From: Nocardia wallacei
GTDB taxonomy: Bacteria > Actinomycetota > Actinomycetes > Mycobacteriales > Mycobacteriaceae
NCBI RefSeq assembly: GCF_014466955.1
Contig: NZ_AP023396.1
Coordinates: forward strand, 4,216,001-4,280,000
Direction of reading: 5' to 3'
DNA: 64,000 nt
This document shows positions 1 through 8,943 of this stretch, piece after piece. The notes under the pieces are model-generated. The model did not search any database and was not told the origin of the DNA. It saw only the letters and a program-made list of their open reading frames with translations. A program made the position numbers and the translations under genes. Numbering within the stretch: the first letter of the stretch is position 1; each line of letters starts with the position of its first letter.

Positions 1-598
1 GCTCGGCCGGATTGAGCACGATGATGGCCTTGCCGTGCGCGGCGCCCCCGACCCGCACGATCGCCTCGGAGGTGGTCTCGGTGAACTCGTCGATATTGGC
101 CCGTGTCCCCGGGCCCGCGGATTTGGCGGCGATGGAGGCCACGATCTCCGCGTAGTGCACCGGGGTGACCGCGGCGACGGCGGCGACGATCGGGATCGTC
201 GCCTGTCCCCCGCAGGTCACCATGTTCACGATCGGGGCGTCGAGGTGCTCGTCCAGATTGACGGCGGGCACCACGAACGGCCCGATGGCCGCGGGCGTGA
301 GGTCGATGAGCCGCTTGCCGTAGGGCCGCAGCGCCTCCTCGTTGGCCAGGTGCGCCTTGGCCGAGGTGGAGTCGAAAACGATTCGGATGTCGTCGAATTC
401 GGGATGGGCGATGAGCCCCCGCACCCCCGTGTCGATGGCGCTGACGCCCAGCCTGCGCGCGCGGGCGAGCCCGTCCGAGGCCGGGTCGATGCCGACGAGC
501 GCGGCGATCTCGACGTGCTGGGCGACGCGGAGGAGTTTGATGACGAGGTCGGTGCCGATATTGCCCGATCCGATGACCGCGGCCTTGATCCGGCTCAT
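1..598 (-). CDS. Acetaldehyde dehydrogenase (acylating), 3' end beyond window
   Basis: Converts acetaldehyde (or propanal) plus CoA and NAD+ to the acyl-CoA, the last step of meta-cleavage pathways; the family (MhpF/BphJ/HsaG) works in a channelling complex with a 4-hydroxy-2-oxovalerate aldolase. The visible 199 residues hold the N-terminal NAD-binding motif IGSGNIG (residues 9-15) and the catalytic cysteine in NMVTCGGQ (Cys129). Family members are about 300 residues, so roughly one third lies left of the window. The start is the ATG at 598, 24 bases after the hydratase stop on the same strand, which indicates one operon; the aldolase is probably next, off the edge. Whether the substrate comes from a simple aromatic or from steroid ring cleavage cannot be told. 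Confidence 0.93.
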   Translation of the reverse strand, partial: MSRIKAAVIGSGNIGTDLVIKLLRVAQHVEIAALVGIDPASDGLARARRLGVSAIDTGVRGLIAHPEFDDIRIVFDSTSAKAHLANEEALRPYGKRLIDLTPAAIGPFVVPAVNLDEHLDAPIVNMVTCGGQATIPIVAAVAAVTPVHYAEIVASIAAKSAGPGTRANIDEFTETTSEAIVRVGGAAHGKAIIVLNPAE

Positions 599-622
599 GG
601 TGTCCTGCTTTCGGGTGAGGGG

Positions 623-1414
623 TCAGTCCGTGAAAGTGGCGGTGACCGAACCTATTCCGGAGATGTGGGCCCGGTAGGTAGCGCCCGGTGTCACCGGTGC
701 CATCGGGCCCAGCGCGCCGGAGAGGATGACCTCGCCCGCGCGCAACGGGGATCCGAACACGCAGCAGGTGTTGGCCAGCCAGGCCAGCGCCTCCCACGGG
801 CTGCCCAGGCAGTCCGCGCCGCGGCCGGTCGAGATCTGTTCGCCGCCGGAGGTCATGGTCATGGTGACCGCGACGAGGTCGGGGGCGGCGGCGGTCGGCA
901 GCGAGTCGCCCAGCACATACAGCCCGGAGGAGGCGTTGTCGGCCACCGTGTCGGCGAATCCGATGTCCCAGTCGGCGATTCGGCTGTCGACGATCTCGAA
1001 CGCCGCGTGCACCCGCTCCACGAAATGCGGCGCCTCGGCGGCGGTGATCGGGTCGAGAATGTCACCGGAGAGGGTGAAGGCGATCTCGGCCTCGATCCGG
1101 GGCTGCAGCAGTCTGCCGAGGTCGACCTTGTCGTCGCCGGTGCAGTCGAAATCGTCGAGCAGGACACCGAAATCGGGCTGTGCCACGCCGAGCTGGCGCT
1201 GCACGGCCGGAGAGGTCAGGCCGATCTTGCGCCCGACGCGGGTGCGGCCACCGGCGAGCAGCGCGTCGATATTTCGCTGCTGGATCTCGTAGGCGGCGTC
1301 GAGGTCGTCCGGCCCGATCAGGTCACGGATCGGCGCGCACGGGGTCCGGGTGGCCGCCGCTGCCGCGAGTCGTTCGGCGGCTGCGCCGATCGTGTGGGGT
1401 TGCACCGTCGTCAT
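623..1414 (-). CDS. 2-keto-4-pentenoate hydratase (MhpD/HsaE type)
   Basis: Hydrates 2-hydroxypenta-2,4-dienoate-type products to 4-hydroxy-2-oxo acids, the step before the aldolase/dehydrogenase pair encoded downstream. The 263-residue protein has the length and core of the fumarylacetoacetase-like hydratase family: a conserved RPRIEAEIAF-like acidic metal-site stretch (here QPRIEAEIAFTL) and an EIVDSRIADW segment in the middle. ATG at 1414 is preferred; an in-frame GTG lies at 1423. It is divergent from the IclR gene at 1462, so both promoters must sit in about 48 bases and the regulator probably controls this operon. Confidence 0.93.
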   Translation of the reverse strand: MTTVQPHTIGAAAERLAAAAATRTPCAPIRDLIGPDDLDAAYEIQQRNIDALLAGGRTRVGRKIGLTSPAVQRQLGVAQPDFGVLLDDFDCTGDDKVDLGRLLQPRIEAEIAFTLSGDILDPITAAEAPHFVERVHAAFEIVDSRIADWDIGFADTVADNASSGLYVLGDSLPTAAAPDLVAVTMTMTSGGEQISTGRGADCLGSPWEALAWLANTCCVFGSPLRAGEVILSGALGPMAPVTPGATYRAHISGIGSVTATFTD

Positions 1415-1461
1415 GCCACGCACGCTATGGCCGGGAATCCGCCGCGAATAGGATGTGTCCC

Positions 1462-2232
1462 ATGAAACGGGATGATTTGTCGCTGCTGCAGCGCTCGGCG
1501 CTGGTGCTCGACGCGTTTCCCGGTGGTACCGCCCTGTCGCTGGCCGAGGTCACCGCCCGCACCGGGCTGCCGCGCTCGACCACACATCGGGTGCTGAGCG
1601 GTCTGGTCGAGCTGGGCTGGCTGACGCGCACGGGCAGCGAATACGAACTCGGCCTGGCCTTGTTCGAGCTCGGCGAGCGGGTCGGGCTGAAGTACCGGCT
1701 GCGTTCGGCGGCGCTGCCGTTCATGCAGGATCTCTACGCGGTGACCGGGCAGACCGTGCACCTGGCGGTCCGCGACGGCCAGGACGCGGTCTACGTCGAG
1801 AAGATCCATGGGCACGCCGCGCTGCCGCTGCCCTCACAGATCGGCGGGCGGCTGCCGTTGACGTGCACCGCGGTCGGCAAGGCGCTGCTGGCACCGGAGG
1901 AGCCGGAGGTCCGCGCCTACGTCCTGGGCTTGCCGCTGCGCAGCTACACCGGCAATTCCATCACCGACCCGGCGCACCTGGCCCGCGAGCTCGAGGCCGT
2001 GCGCCGGACCGGTGTCGCGATCGAGCGGGAGGAGGCGGCTCCGGGCGGCTGCTGTCTGGCCGCGCCGGTGCTGCTGGCCGGGCGGCCGATCGCGGCCCTG
2101 TCGGTGTCGGTGCCCACCGACAGCTTCCGGCCCGAGTTGCTCGCGCCCGCGGTCCGCACCGCCGCGCTGGCGCTGGGCCGGACGCTGTCACGTACCCCGG
2201 CCGATCGTGCGGCCGCGAAGGTCACCTCGTAG
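1462..2232 (+). CDS. IclR-family transcriptional regulator
   Basis: A 256-residue one-component regulator. The N-terminal winged helix (about residues 8-68) contains the recognition segment TGLPRSTTHRVLSGL; the C-terminal part is the IclR effector domain with the usual 'PLTCTAVGKALLA' stretch and a late GGCCLAAPV segment. IclR proteins commonly control adjacent aromatic-catabolic operons; its divergent position from the hydratase/dehydrogenase genes supports that role here. The start at 1462 (MKRDDLSLLQRS) fits the family; the open frame extends upstream but into the neighbouring gene. Its last 11 bases overlap the 3' end of the convergent desaturase gene. Confidence 0.93.
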   Translation: MKRDDLSLLQRSALVLDAFPGGTALSLAEVTARTGLPRSTTHRVLSGLVELGWLTRTGSEYELGLALFELGERVGLKYRLRSAALPFMQDLYAVTGQTVHLAVRDGQDAVYVEKIHGHAALPLPSQIGGRLPLTCTAVGKALLAPEEPEVRAYVLGLPLRSYTGNSITDPAHLARELEAVRRTGVAIEREEAAPGGCCLAAPVLLAGRPIAALSVSVPTDSFRPELLAPAVRTAALALGRTLSRTPADRAAAKVTS

Positions 2233-3265
2233 CGCGCAACGGCGCGCCGACGTGGTGGAGATGCCGCAACGCCTCGCGGTAGGACGCGATGAGGCCCGTT
2301 TCGTGGTATGGCACACCGATTTCCGCGCAGTAGTCGCGGACGATCACCTGGGCGTGCCGCAGATTCGGCGTCGGCATGCTCGGGAACAGGTGATGCTCGA
2401 TCTGATAGTTGAGCCCGCCCAGGGCGAAGTCGGTCAGCCTGCCGCCGCGCACATTGCGGGAGGTCAGCACCTGTCGCCGGAGGAAGTCGGGGCGATCGTC
2501 GCCGGTCAGGGTCGGCATGCCCTTGTGATTCGGGGCGAAGATGCACCCCATGTACAGACCGAACAGCGCCTGATGCACGGCGATGAACGCCAGGGCTTTG
2601 TCGGCGGGCAGCACGGCGAACAACGCGGCCAGATAGCCGATGACATGACCGAAGAGCAGCGCGCCCTCCAGTGCGCGGTGCTTGACGGACCGGTCCCGGA
2701 GCGCACGGGCGCCGGCCAGATGGAGATTCAGCCCTTCCAGCATCAGCAGGGGGAAGAACAGGTACGCCTGGGCCCGCCCGAGGAGCCGGGGCAGGCCGCG
2801 GCTCGCCCGCGCCTGTCGCTGCGACCAGACCAGAATGTCCGGTGCGACATCGGGATCGAGCTCCTCGTGGTTCGGATTGGCATGATGGCGGGTGTGCTTG
2901 TCCTGCCACCAGCCGTAGGCCAGCCCGATCCCCGCATTGCCGACCACGCGGCCCACGATCTCCGTCGGCCGCCGCAACCGGAAGACCTGCCGGTGCGCCA
3001 CATCGTGCATGACGAGCGCGACCTGCGCGCCGACCACCGCCATGAACACCGCGACCAGCAAGGTCCACCACGAGTCGCCGACCAGAACGAATGCCGCCCA
3101 ACTCGCCACGAACGCGGCCGCGACCAGGCCGAGCCGGATCGCGTAATAGCGGGGACGCCGCTGCAAGAGTCCGGCGTCGGAGATCCGGCGCAACAGGCGG
3201 GAGTAATCGCCGTCGCGCCCCCGCGCTCGTGGTGCTGACTGTGGAACCAGGGCCGACGTTGTCAT
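2222..3265 (-). CDS. Membrane fatty acid desaturase
   Basis: A 347-residue di-iron membrane acyl desaturase. The three histidine clusters that bind the iron are present: HDVAH (87-91), KHTRHH (123-128) and QIEHH (288-292). Hydrophobic segments near 43-62, 68-86 and 160-240 fit the usual four-helix membrane topology. The QxxHH third box places it in the front-end/linoleoyl-CoA desaturase-like group that includes mycobacterial DesA3, which introduces a double bond into stearoyl chains using a partner oxidoreductase; no reductase gene is next to it, so an electron donor must come from elsewhere. The protein may modify membrane lipids; the exact substrate is not visible. Confidence 0.93.
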   Translation of the reverse strand: MTTSALVPQSAPRARGRDGDYSRLLRRISDAGLLQRRPRYYAIRLGLVAAAFVASWAAFVLVGDSWWTLLVAVFMAVVGAQVALVMHDVAHRQVFRLRRPTEIVGRVVGNAGIGLAYGWWQDKHTRHHANPNHEELDPDVAPDILVWSQRQARASRGLPRLLGRAQAYLFFPLLMLEGLNLHLAGARALRDRSVKHRALEGALLFGHVIGYLAALFAVLPADKALAFIAVHQALFGLYMGCIFAPNHKGMPTLTGDDRPDFLRRQVLTSRNVRGGRLTDFALGGLNYQIEHHLFPSMPTPNLRHAQVIVRDYCAEIGVPYHETGLIASYREALRHLHHVGAPLRATR

Positions 3266-3311
3266 GAGTCTCCGAATCCGTTGAAGCCGCGCGATGTTCG
3301 CGATTTCGACG

Positions 3312-3614
3312 CTATCGGCAGTTTTCTCGTTCGACGTAGTCCCTCGGTACGGGCGGGAGTAGAACCGTGGGGGGACAACCGGCCCTGCCGCACCTACGAA
3401 CCGCCAACGTCATCGGGCGTGCCATCGTGATCATGCCCAGCTGTCCCGGCCGCAGTCGTACCGCGTCGTCGCATTGTGACAGCCCGATGCCGCCGGACAG
3501 CGGGATCACCAGCCGGGCGCTGCGGTCGTCGTCCGCCCGGATGTGCCGTGCCGACCGCTGGTAACGGATGCGCTTGGAGGACAATCGACCAGCTGGAAAT
3601 CCCCGGTTGCGCAT
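3312..3614 (-). pseudogene. Remnant of an AraC-type regulator N-terminal (ligand-binding) domain
   Basis: About 100 open codons. The middle part (SARHIRADD, then IPLSGGIGLSQCDDAVRLRP, GQLGMITMARPMTLA) matches in spacing and character the cupin-like effector domain of AraC regulators, where a '.L.G.....Q.GR...L.PGD...YD..RPY.L' pattern is typical. Both the start of that domain and the whole C-terminal helix-turn-helix half are missing; the sequence after the motif becomes unrelated (Pro/Arg-rich). I read it as a decayed fragment rather than a functional gene. An intact small protein of unknown role cannot be excluded. Confidence 0.45.
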
Positions 3615-3735
3615 CGACGAGGCGTTGCACCCGCGTGGTGCGTCGAAGTCGCGTCGCGATCGCGGCCCGGATCCCGAGCTGGCCCGGCGCCTTCGTGCGG
3701 TCGCGGTCCGTACCCGGCGCCGGTATGTTCACGCC

Positions 3736-4395
3736 ATGACGCACTACCGGCGGTGGCGCGGTTCGGTTCTCGGGCTGTGTGTGGTCACGCTGACCGCCAC
3801 AGGCTGCATCGGCGCGGTGGATCGCGCCGATTTCGAGGAGCTCGTGCAGGCGCGCGGGGGCGGCCTGGTCACGGCGTTGCCCGGCGACGCGATCGGTGCG
3901 CTGCAGCGGCGGTTGGGCACGGCCGATCTCGAAGCGAGCGTGATCCTGCTGGCCGCGCCGAATTCGTCCCGCTTCCAGTTCGTCATGCTGGACCAGCCTC
4001 CGCAGGTCACCGCGGCACTGAACAGCGGGGGCGCGTTGTCGGGTCGTTATCCGGTGGCGCGCTTGCGAATTCGCGTTCCGCAGGCGCCGGACCAGCTCGA
4101 CGACTACACGTTCGCGCTCGAGACCCTCAGCGAACCCACACCGGTGCAGGCGTTCGCGGGCGATCTGAACGGCACCACCTTCGCGATCGACCAGGTGCCC
4201 GCGCTGCGGCGGGTCGAGGAGATCGTGGACACGTCGGTCGCCCACAGCGGGCTCGACGATGCGCACGTGTCGGCGCTGCTGGTGCACCGATCCGGACGCG
4301 ATGTGCTCGTCACGGTGAATGTCGTCGCGCCCCGCGGCGTGACCGTGCTCCAGTTCGACCACGCCGGAACCCTGCTCCGCGTACAGCGGGCCTGA
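3736..4395 (+). CDS. Putative lipoprotein of unknown function
   Basis: A 219-residue protein beginning with a short Arg-rich n-region, a hydrophobic stretch and TLTATGC, a loose lipobox with the candidate lipidated cysteine at residue 24. The mature part has no motif I recognise; it is a mixed alpha/beta sequence with no membrane helix, expected on the outer face of the cytoplasmic membrane. It ends 2 bases before the next gene on the same strand, so the two are probably co-transcribed. The start at 3736 places the signal peptide right at the N terminus; longer versions would bury it. Confidence 0.75.
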   Translation: MTHYRRWRGSVLGLCVVTLTATGCIGAVDRADFEELVQARGGGLVTALPGDAIGALQRRLGTADLEASVILLAAPNSSRFQFVMLDQPPQVTAALNSGGALSGRYPVARLRIRVPQAPDQLDDYTFALETLSEPTPVQAFAGDLNGTTFAIDQVPALRRVEEIVDTSVAHSGLDDAHVSALLVHRSGRDVLVTVNVVAPRGVTVLQFDHAGTLLRVQRA

Positions 4396-4397
4396 CC

Positions 4398-4766
4398 ATG
4401 GCCAAACCCTTCGCACTCCTGAGCGGTCTCGTGCCCGGTGTGTTCGGCTTCAGCATCCTGCTCTCCGTGGCCTGGCCCGGCGAGATCGCCTTGACCGCAC
4501 CCCTGTTCTGCGCGGACCCGTATCGGGAGCCGATCGTCGTGTCCGACACCTTCCACGACTCCGAGGGCACATCCACGAATTTCACCCTCCATTGCGTCGG
4601 CGACCGCGGCGAACTCACCGACGAAGGCTTCATGCTCCCGTGGCTCACCTTGGTAGCCGCCCATACCGCCCTCGCCCTCCTCCTCACCCTCAGCATCCCC
4701 CTCATCCACCGCACCACCACCGCACACCAACCCCCCGAGACCCCCCGAATCGGCACCGAACTCTGA
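4398..4766 (+). CDS. Small two-helix membrane protein
   Basis: 122 residues with a first transmembrane segment at about 8-30, an outward loop of about 50 residues carrying two cysteines (FCADP and LHCVG) that could form a disulfide, and a second segment at about 76-100, then a short Pro/Thr-rich tail. No family recognised. Its ATG follows the upstream lipoprotein stop by 2 bases, so the pair probably forms a small operon acting at the membrane. Confidence 0.7.
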   Translation: MAKPFALLSGLVPGVFGFSILLSVAWPGEIALTAPLFCADPYREPIVVSDTFHDSEGTSTNFTLHCVGDRGELTDEGFMLPWLTLVAAHTALALLLTLSIPLIHRTTTAHQPPETPRIGTEL

Positions 4767-5054
4767 CCACGCACACCCGCCAACGGCGTCAGCCCCACAC
4801 CCTTCACCGACTCGACCGTTCCACATGCGGCATGGTCGGACTTCCACATCGACGACAGCACCGCCCGCCGGCGAATCGGCGACGGGCGAGCCACCGTCAT
4901 CGCCCCCGGCACGGCACCGGCCGACGCCGAACTGCGCTCCGGCTCCGCGCACCTGCGGGACTACCTGTCCCGCATCGGATTCCCCGCACGGAACCGGCCG
5001 ACGCCCACGTCGGCTGACCGACCCTCTCGGGCCAGCCGCTCGCGTGCGACGGAT
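4767..5054 (+). pseudogene. Coding-like remnant without a start codon
   Basis: Directly after the preceding stop, the same reading frame continues open with strong G/C at third codon positions and a protein-like sequence (WSDFHIDDSTARRRIGDG, ELRSGSAHLRDYLSRIGF). No ATG, GTG or TTG precedes this stretch in frame, and the frame runs into the 3' end of the convergent VOC gene. This looks like the middle of a gene that has lost its 5' end. No family could be assigned. Confidence 0.25.
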
Positions 5055-5522
5055 CTAGGACCGGGCGGGTTCGGGGGTGACGTCGAGAATCCAGGTGATG
5101 CCGAAGCGGTCGGTCAGCATGCCGAAGGCCGGCGCCCACCGGGCGGGACCGAACGACTCGACCACCGTCGCGCCGTCGGCGAGGCGTTCCCACAGCGCAC
5201 CGACTTCCTCCACGGACTCGCCGCGCACCGAAAGGAAGAACGGCTCCTCGGTGAAGGTGGCGCCGTTCTCGCGGCGGGTGGTGGGTGCGCCCGTGGCGCC
5301 GGGCTGCTCGCGGCCGGGCACGTCGTAGGCCATGACCTCGAATCCGTCGTCGGCGACGACCTGGCCGAAGGCCACCTTGCCGGAGTCGGGCGCCGCAGCG
5401 GGCATCCCGAAGTCGCCGTAGGTGACGATGGTGAGCTGGCCGCCGAATACCGTCCGGTAGAACTCCAGGGCCGCGCGAGCCCGACCGTGGAAGTTCAGAT
5501 GGGCAACAGTGTTGATCGACAT
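5055..5522 (-). CDS. VOC/PhnB-like (glyoxalase-fold) protein
   Basis: 155 residues in the vicinal-oxygen-chelate fold of the PhnB subgroup: an N-terminal INTVAHLNFHGRARAALEFY segment, a central acidic/polar stretch with 'VMAYDVPG', and a C-terminal 'DRFGITWILDV' that is a signature of this group (GVxW). PhnB-like proteins bind a small ligand or metal; reactions are mostly unknown. ATG at 5522 (MSINTV) is chosen over one six codons upstream. It is divergent from the WYL regulator gene at 5606, a common pairing, and is likely its target. Confidence 0.88.
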   Translation of the reverse strand: MSINTVAHLNFHGRARAALEFYRTVFGGQLTIVTYGDFGMPAAAPDSGKVAFGQVVADDGFEVMAYDVPGREQPGATGAPTTRRENGATFTEEPFFLSVRGESVEEVGALWERLADGATVVESFGPARWAPAFGMLTDRFGITWILDVTPEPARS

Positions 5523-5605
5523 GGTGATCCGGTCCTTCACGAAAGTGGTTCGCGCCGGAGGATTCCGGCGACGAGATCCACACTGGCACCGGTACCGGAC
5601 AGAGA

Positions 5606-6633
5606 ATGTCCGCTACTCGTGACAGCATGAACCTCATGCCGTCCGCTTCCTCGACGTCGACCTCCCGCCGCCTGCTCGCGCTGCTGTCGCTGCTGCAGGT
5701 CCGGCGGGATTGGCCGGGAGGTCTGCTGGCCGAGCGGCTGCGCGTCAGCGAACGCACGGTGCGCCGCGATATCGACCGCCTGCGCGAACTGGGCTATCCG
5801 GTGCGGGCGGTCAAAGGGCCGGACGGTGGTTATCGGCTGGAAGCGGGCAGCGAACTCCCACCGCTGCTGTTCGACGACGAGCAGGCGGTCGCGCTCGCCG
5901 TGGCATTGCGGACCGCGGTCGGGACGGGAGCGGGAATCGAGGAGGCCGCCGCGCGAGCCTTGGCGACCGTGCGTCAGGTGCTGCCAACCCGCCTGCGCCG
6001 GCGCGTCGATGCCCTCGAGTTCACCGCGGTCAAATCGACCGGAATTCGCGCCGCTTCCCAGCCGACACCGACACCCTGCTCGCGCTCGGCGCCGCCATCC
6101 GATCCGGGGAGGAACTGCGGTTCGACTATGCGTCCCCGGCCCGGCCGCAGACCACCGAGCCGCGCCCGCCGCGGCGGGTGCAACCCCACCATCTCGTGGC
6201 TCGCGGCGGCTACTGGTATCTCGTGGGGTGGGACCCGCAGCGTGCGGACTGGCGGATCTACCGCGCCGACCGCATGACGCTCCGCATTCCCAACGGTCCC
6301 CGCTTCTCCCCGCGGCCCGTGCCGGACGGCGACGTCGCCGCGTTCCTCTCCGCTCGCTTCAAAGGCTCCCACAGCACCGACATCTGGCCGTGCAACGGCG
6401 AGGCGATCCTGAAACTTTCTGCCGCGCAAGTCCTTCCGTTCGCCGGAGACGGTGTGGTGGAGCCATACGGGCCCGACCGGACCAGACTCCTGCTCGGCTC
6501 CTGGTCCTGGGCCGCACTCGCGGCGACGCTGGCCCGTTTCGACACCGAGATCGAGGCCGTCGCCCCCCAGCAACTACGCGACGCCTTCGCCACCCTGTCC
6601 CGCCGCGCCGCCCGCGCCGCAGGACAATGCTGA
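5606..6633 (+). pseudogene. YafY-type HTH-WYL regulator, interrupted by a frameshift
   Basis: The first part (frame starting 5606; alternative ATGs at 5627 and 5639) encodes a DeoR-like winged helix with LRVSERTVRRDIDRLRELGY, then the linker region to about codon 148. After about position 6040 this frame turns into low-complexity sequence, while the frame one base back continues the family: a WYL-domain core (ELRFDYASP, RRVQPHHLVARGGYWYLVGW, DWRIYRADRM) to a stop at 6633. The simplest reading is a 1-base loss between about 6035 and 6060. Either the regulator is dead, or the shift is a sequencing error. It would otherwise control the divergent VOC gene. Confidence 0.8.
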
Positions 6634-6724
6634 CCTCCGCGGGGCTCGAGCGCGTTTCTTCCGGCAGCCGGACACCGGCAACGCCGGATGCACGAACGAG
6701 CGGGGGCGAGCGCGCCGTGGCCGG

Positions 6725-7990
6725 TCAGGAGCTCGCCTGCATCGGCGCCAGGGCGGTGACATCCGCGAAGTCGGTCTCGTAGGTGTGGGCGACGAGGGCG
6801 GCCTGCAGGTGCCACAGGCCGTCGCCGCGGACCGGGTCGAAGCCGGTGTGTTTGGCGATGCCGCGCAACCGGTAGTCGAGGGTGTTCGGGTGGACGTGCA
6901 GCAGGTCGGCGGCGCGCTGGCGTTGCTGGCTGCTGGCGATGTACACGGCCAGGGTCTGCAGCAGTTCGGGCCGCGACCGCAGCGGGTCCATCAGCGCGGC
7001 CAGGCGCTGTCGCGCGGGACCAGGGCGCGAAATCTGGTACTCCAGAGCCAGATCCGCGAATCGGTAGAGGCGGGCGGGCCGGTGCAGCCGCTGCGCGAGC
7101 TCGAGCATTTCGTGCGTGCGATGCGCCGCCTCGGGAATCTCGCGCCGTTGGGCGTGCACCATCGTCGCCAGCAGTGGCACGCGGGCGGTGTTCTGCAGGC
7201 GCTCGAACAGCTCGACCGTGGCGGTGTCGCCGGTCTCCGGTTCGGGGATCAATACCGTGCCGCCCGTTTCGCTCAGGATGCCCAGGGGCGCGGCCGGGTC
7301 GGCGGCGAGTTCGGTGCGCAACCTGTGCAACCGGCGGCGAGCCTCGCCGCGGTCTCGCGCGAACCGGGCGGGCGGCTCCGGTGGGGACGTAATAGCAAGG
7401 GCGAGAACGGCATACGCCGAAGTGACACCACTCCCCCGCGCCATGACGGTGCTGGCCGACCCCGAGATCAACGCGGCGGCCAGCGCCTCGGACCCGGCGT
7501 GCCGGTCGACCGTGTTGGCCCGGATCTCGTGCAGGTAGGCGCGGGTGAACGCGGTGATGATGCGGTCGAGCACCTCGGCCAGCCGCTGACCCGCCAGCAC
7601 CATCGTCTGACTGTCGGCACTGGTAGCGCGCCGCGACAGCAGCTCGAGCACGAACCGGAACCCGAGATGGGTGGCGTGCTGCACGGTTTCGAGCGCCACA
7701 CCTTCCGCCGCCCAGTCGGCGATCTTGGTGCGCAGGGTGGCCGGGATCTCGTCCACCGGGCGGCCCTGCAGCGCCGCCGCGACCAGGCCCAGGCATCCCG
7801 CCACCACCTCCGCGGCCTCGCGCCGCACCACCCCACACGGCAACTTCGCCTCCGGCGGGGCGTCGTCGGCAGAACCGGTCACATGTCCCAGTACTTGCCG
7901 GGACAGATGCGGATTCCGGCGCAGGTGCGCGACGGCCGCGACCCCGGCAATCTCGAGTTCCTGCGGCGCACCCGGGATGCTCGTCGGCAT
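6725..7990 (-). CDS. PucR/CdaR-type helix-turn-helix regulator
   Basis: 421 residues with the PucR layout: an N-terminal sensory region of about 140 residues, a GGDEF-related regulatory domain in the middle, and a C-terminal HTH_30 domain near residues 355-410 with the signature QRQRAADLLHVHPNTLDYRL. The family activates catabolic or transport genes in response to metabolites; no obvious target lies next to it apart from the divergent MerR gene. ATG at 7990 is chosen because upstream in-frame codons are unlike the family. It is convergent with the frameshifted WYL regulator. Confidence 0.88.
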   Translation of the reverse strand: MPTSIPGAPQELEIAGVAAVAHLRRNPHLSRQVLGHVTGSADDAPPEAKLPCGVVRREAAEVVAGCLGLVAAALQGRPVDEIPATLRTKIADWAAEGVALETVQHATHLGFRFVLELLSRRATSADSQTMVLAGQRLAEVLDRIITAFTRAYLHEIRANTVDRHAGSEALAAALISGSASTVMARGSGVTSAYAVLALAITSPPEPPARFARDRGEARRRLHRLRTELAADPAAPLGILSETGGTVLIPEPETGDTATVELFERLQNTARVPLLATMVHAQRREIPEAAHRTHEMLELAQRLHRPARLYRFADLALEYQISRPGPARQRLAALMDPLRSRPELLQTLAVYIASSQQRQRAADLLHVHPNTLDYRLRGIAKHTGFDPVRGDGLWHLQAALVAHTYETDFADVTALAPMQASS

Positions 7991-8052
7991 CGACCTCAAC
8001 CTCCGACCATGCTGGCCAACCATGTCAGCGATTACTGTAATTGTGAGTGACG

Positions 8053-8103
8053 TCCAACACAACCGTTGGCGGTTCTTCCGCTAGTGACCAGGACCCCGGT
8101 CAC
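8053..8103. promoter_or_regulatory. Dyad-symmetric sites between divergent PucR and MerR genes
   Basis: Two inverted repeats lie in the 190-base divergent space: CCAAC-6-GTTGG (8053-8068) and GTGACC-8-GGTCAC (8084-8103). Hyphenated dyads of the second kind are typical of MerR-family binding sites, so autoregulation of the MerR gene is possible. This is pattern recognition only. Confidence 0.3.
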
Positions 8104-8184
8104 CTTTTAGCCACCATCTACTGGAATCATTGAGCTACGCTCGAGAAAATCAGCTCGAGACCGGCAAGCGGGAGAGGTATGGCG

Positions 8185-8943
8185 ATGACGGGACCCGCTG
8201 CGGAGTACCGGGTGTCCGAGCTGGCGACGGCGGCGGGGGTGGGAGTGCGCACGGTGCGCTACTACCAGGAGCGCGGCCTGCTCCCCCCGCCCCGGCGGCA
8301 CGGCCGCCATGCCCTCTACAACGACACCCATCTCGAGCGGCTGACCCTGATCGCGGATCTGCTCGCACGCGGCCACAGCCTCGACGGCATCGCGGATCTG
8401 CTGGCCAGCGCCGAACAAGGCGGTGGTGTCTCGGAGCTGCTGGGTTTCGAGAAGGCGGCCTCGGTGGCGTGGGGCGACGAGGAGGTCACCGTCGACCTCG
8501 AGCAGATGTTCGCCCGATTCGGTGAGCAGGTGACGCCGGAGACGATCGCCGAGGCGGTCGAGCTGGGTTATCTGCGCATCGAGGACGAGGGCTTCGTGTT
8601 CTCCAGCGCGCGCCTGCTCGAAGGCGCGACCGGCTTTGTCGCCGCGGGCATTCCGCTGCGGACGGTGCTGGCGCTGAGCTGGGAACTGGAAGGCGCCTTC
8701 GATCGGATGGCTTTCGCGTTCGTCCGGGAATTCCGCACGCACGTGGTCGGCCGGGTCCTCGAACACCCGTCGCCCGAGCAGTTACGGCAGCTGGCGACAT
8801 CGCTCGCCGACCTGCGCCCGGTCGTGCATCAGGTCGCCGACGAACTACTCGCGCGCGCCATGGACCGCCGCATCCATGCCGACCTGCCCGACGTGTCCGA
8901 GCAACTCAGTCGAGCGACCGGAACGGATCCTGCGGGCCGCTAG
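8185..8943 (+). CDS. MerR-family transcriptional regulator
   Basis: 252 residues. The N-terminal MerR winged helix reads [20 protein letters not shown] followed by the wing residues [10 protein letters not shown]; the rest (from about residue 80) is a long helical effector region without cysteines, so this is not a metal-type MerR but a ligand- or stress-sensing one. ATG 8185 sits 7 bases after a GGAGAGG ribosome site, which is better spaced than the ATG at 8179. The 3' end overlaps the convergent cyclase gene by 4 bases. Confidence 0.9.
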   Translation: MTGPAAEYRVSELATAAGVGVRTVRYYQERGLLPPPRRHGRHALYNDTHLERLTLIADLLARGHSLDGIADLLASAEQGGGVSELLGFEKAASVAWGDEEVTVDLEQMFARFGEQVTPETIAEAVELGYLRIEDEGFVFSSARLLEGATGFVAAGIPLRTVLALSWELEGAFDRMAFAFVREFRTHVVGRVLEHPSPEQLRQLATSLADLRPVVHQVADELLARAMDRRIHADLPDVSEQLSRATGTDPAGR

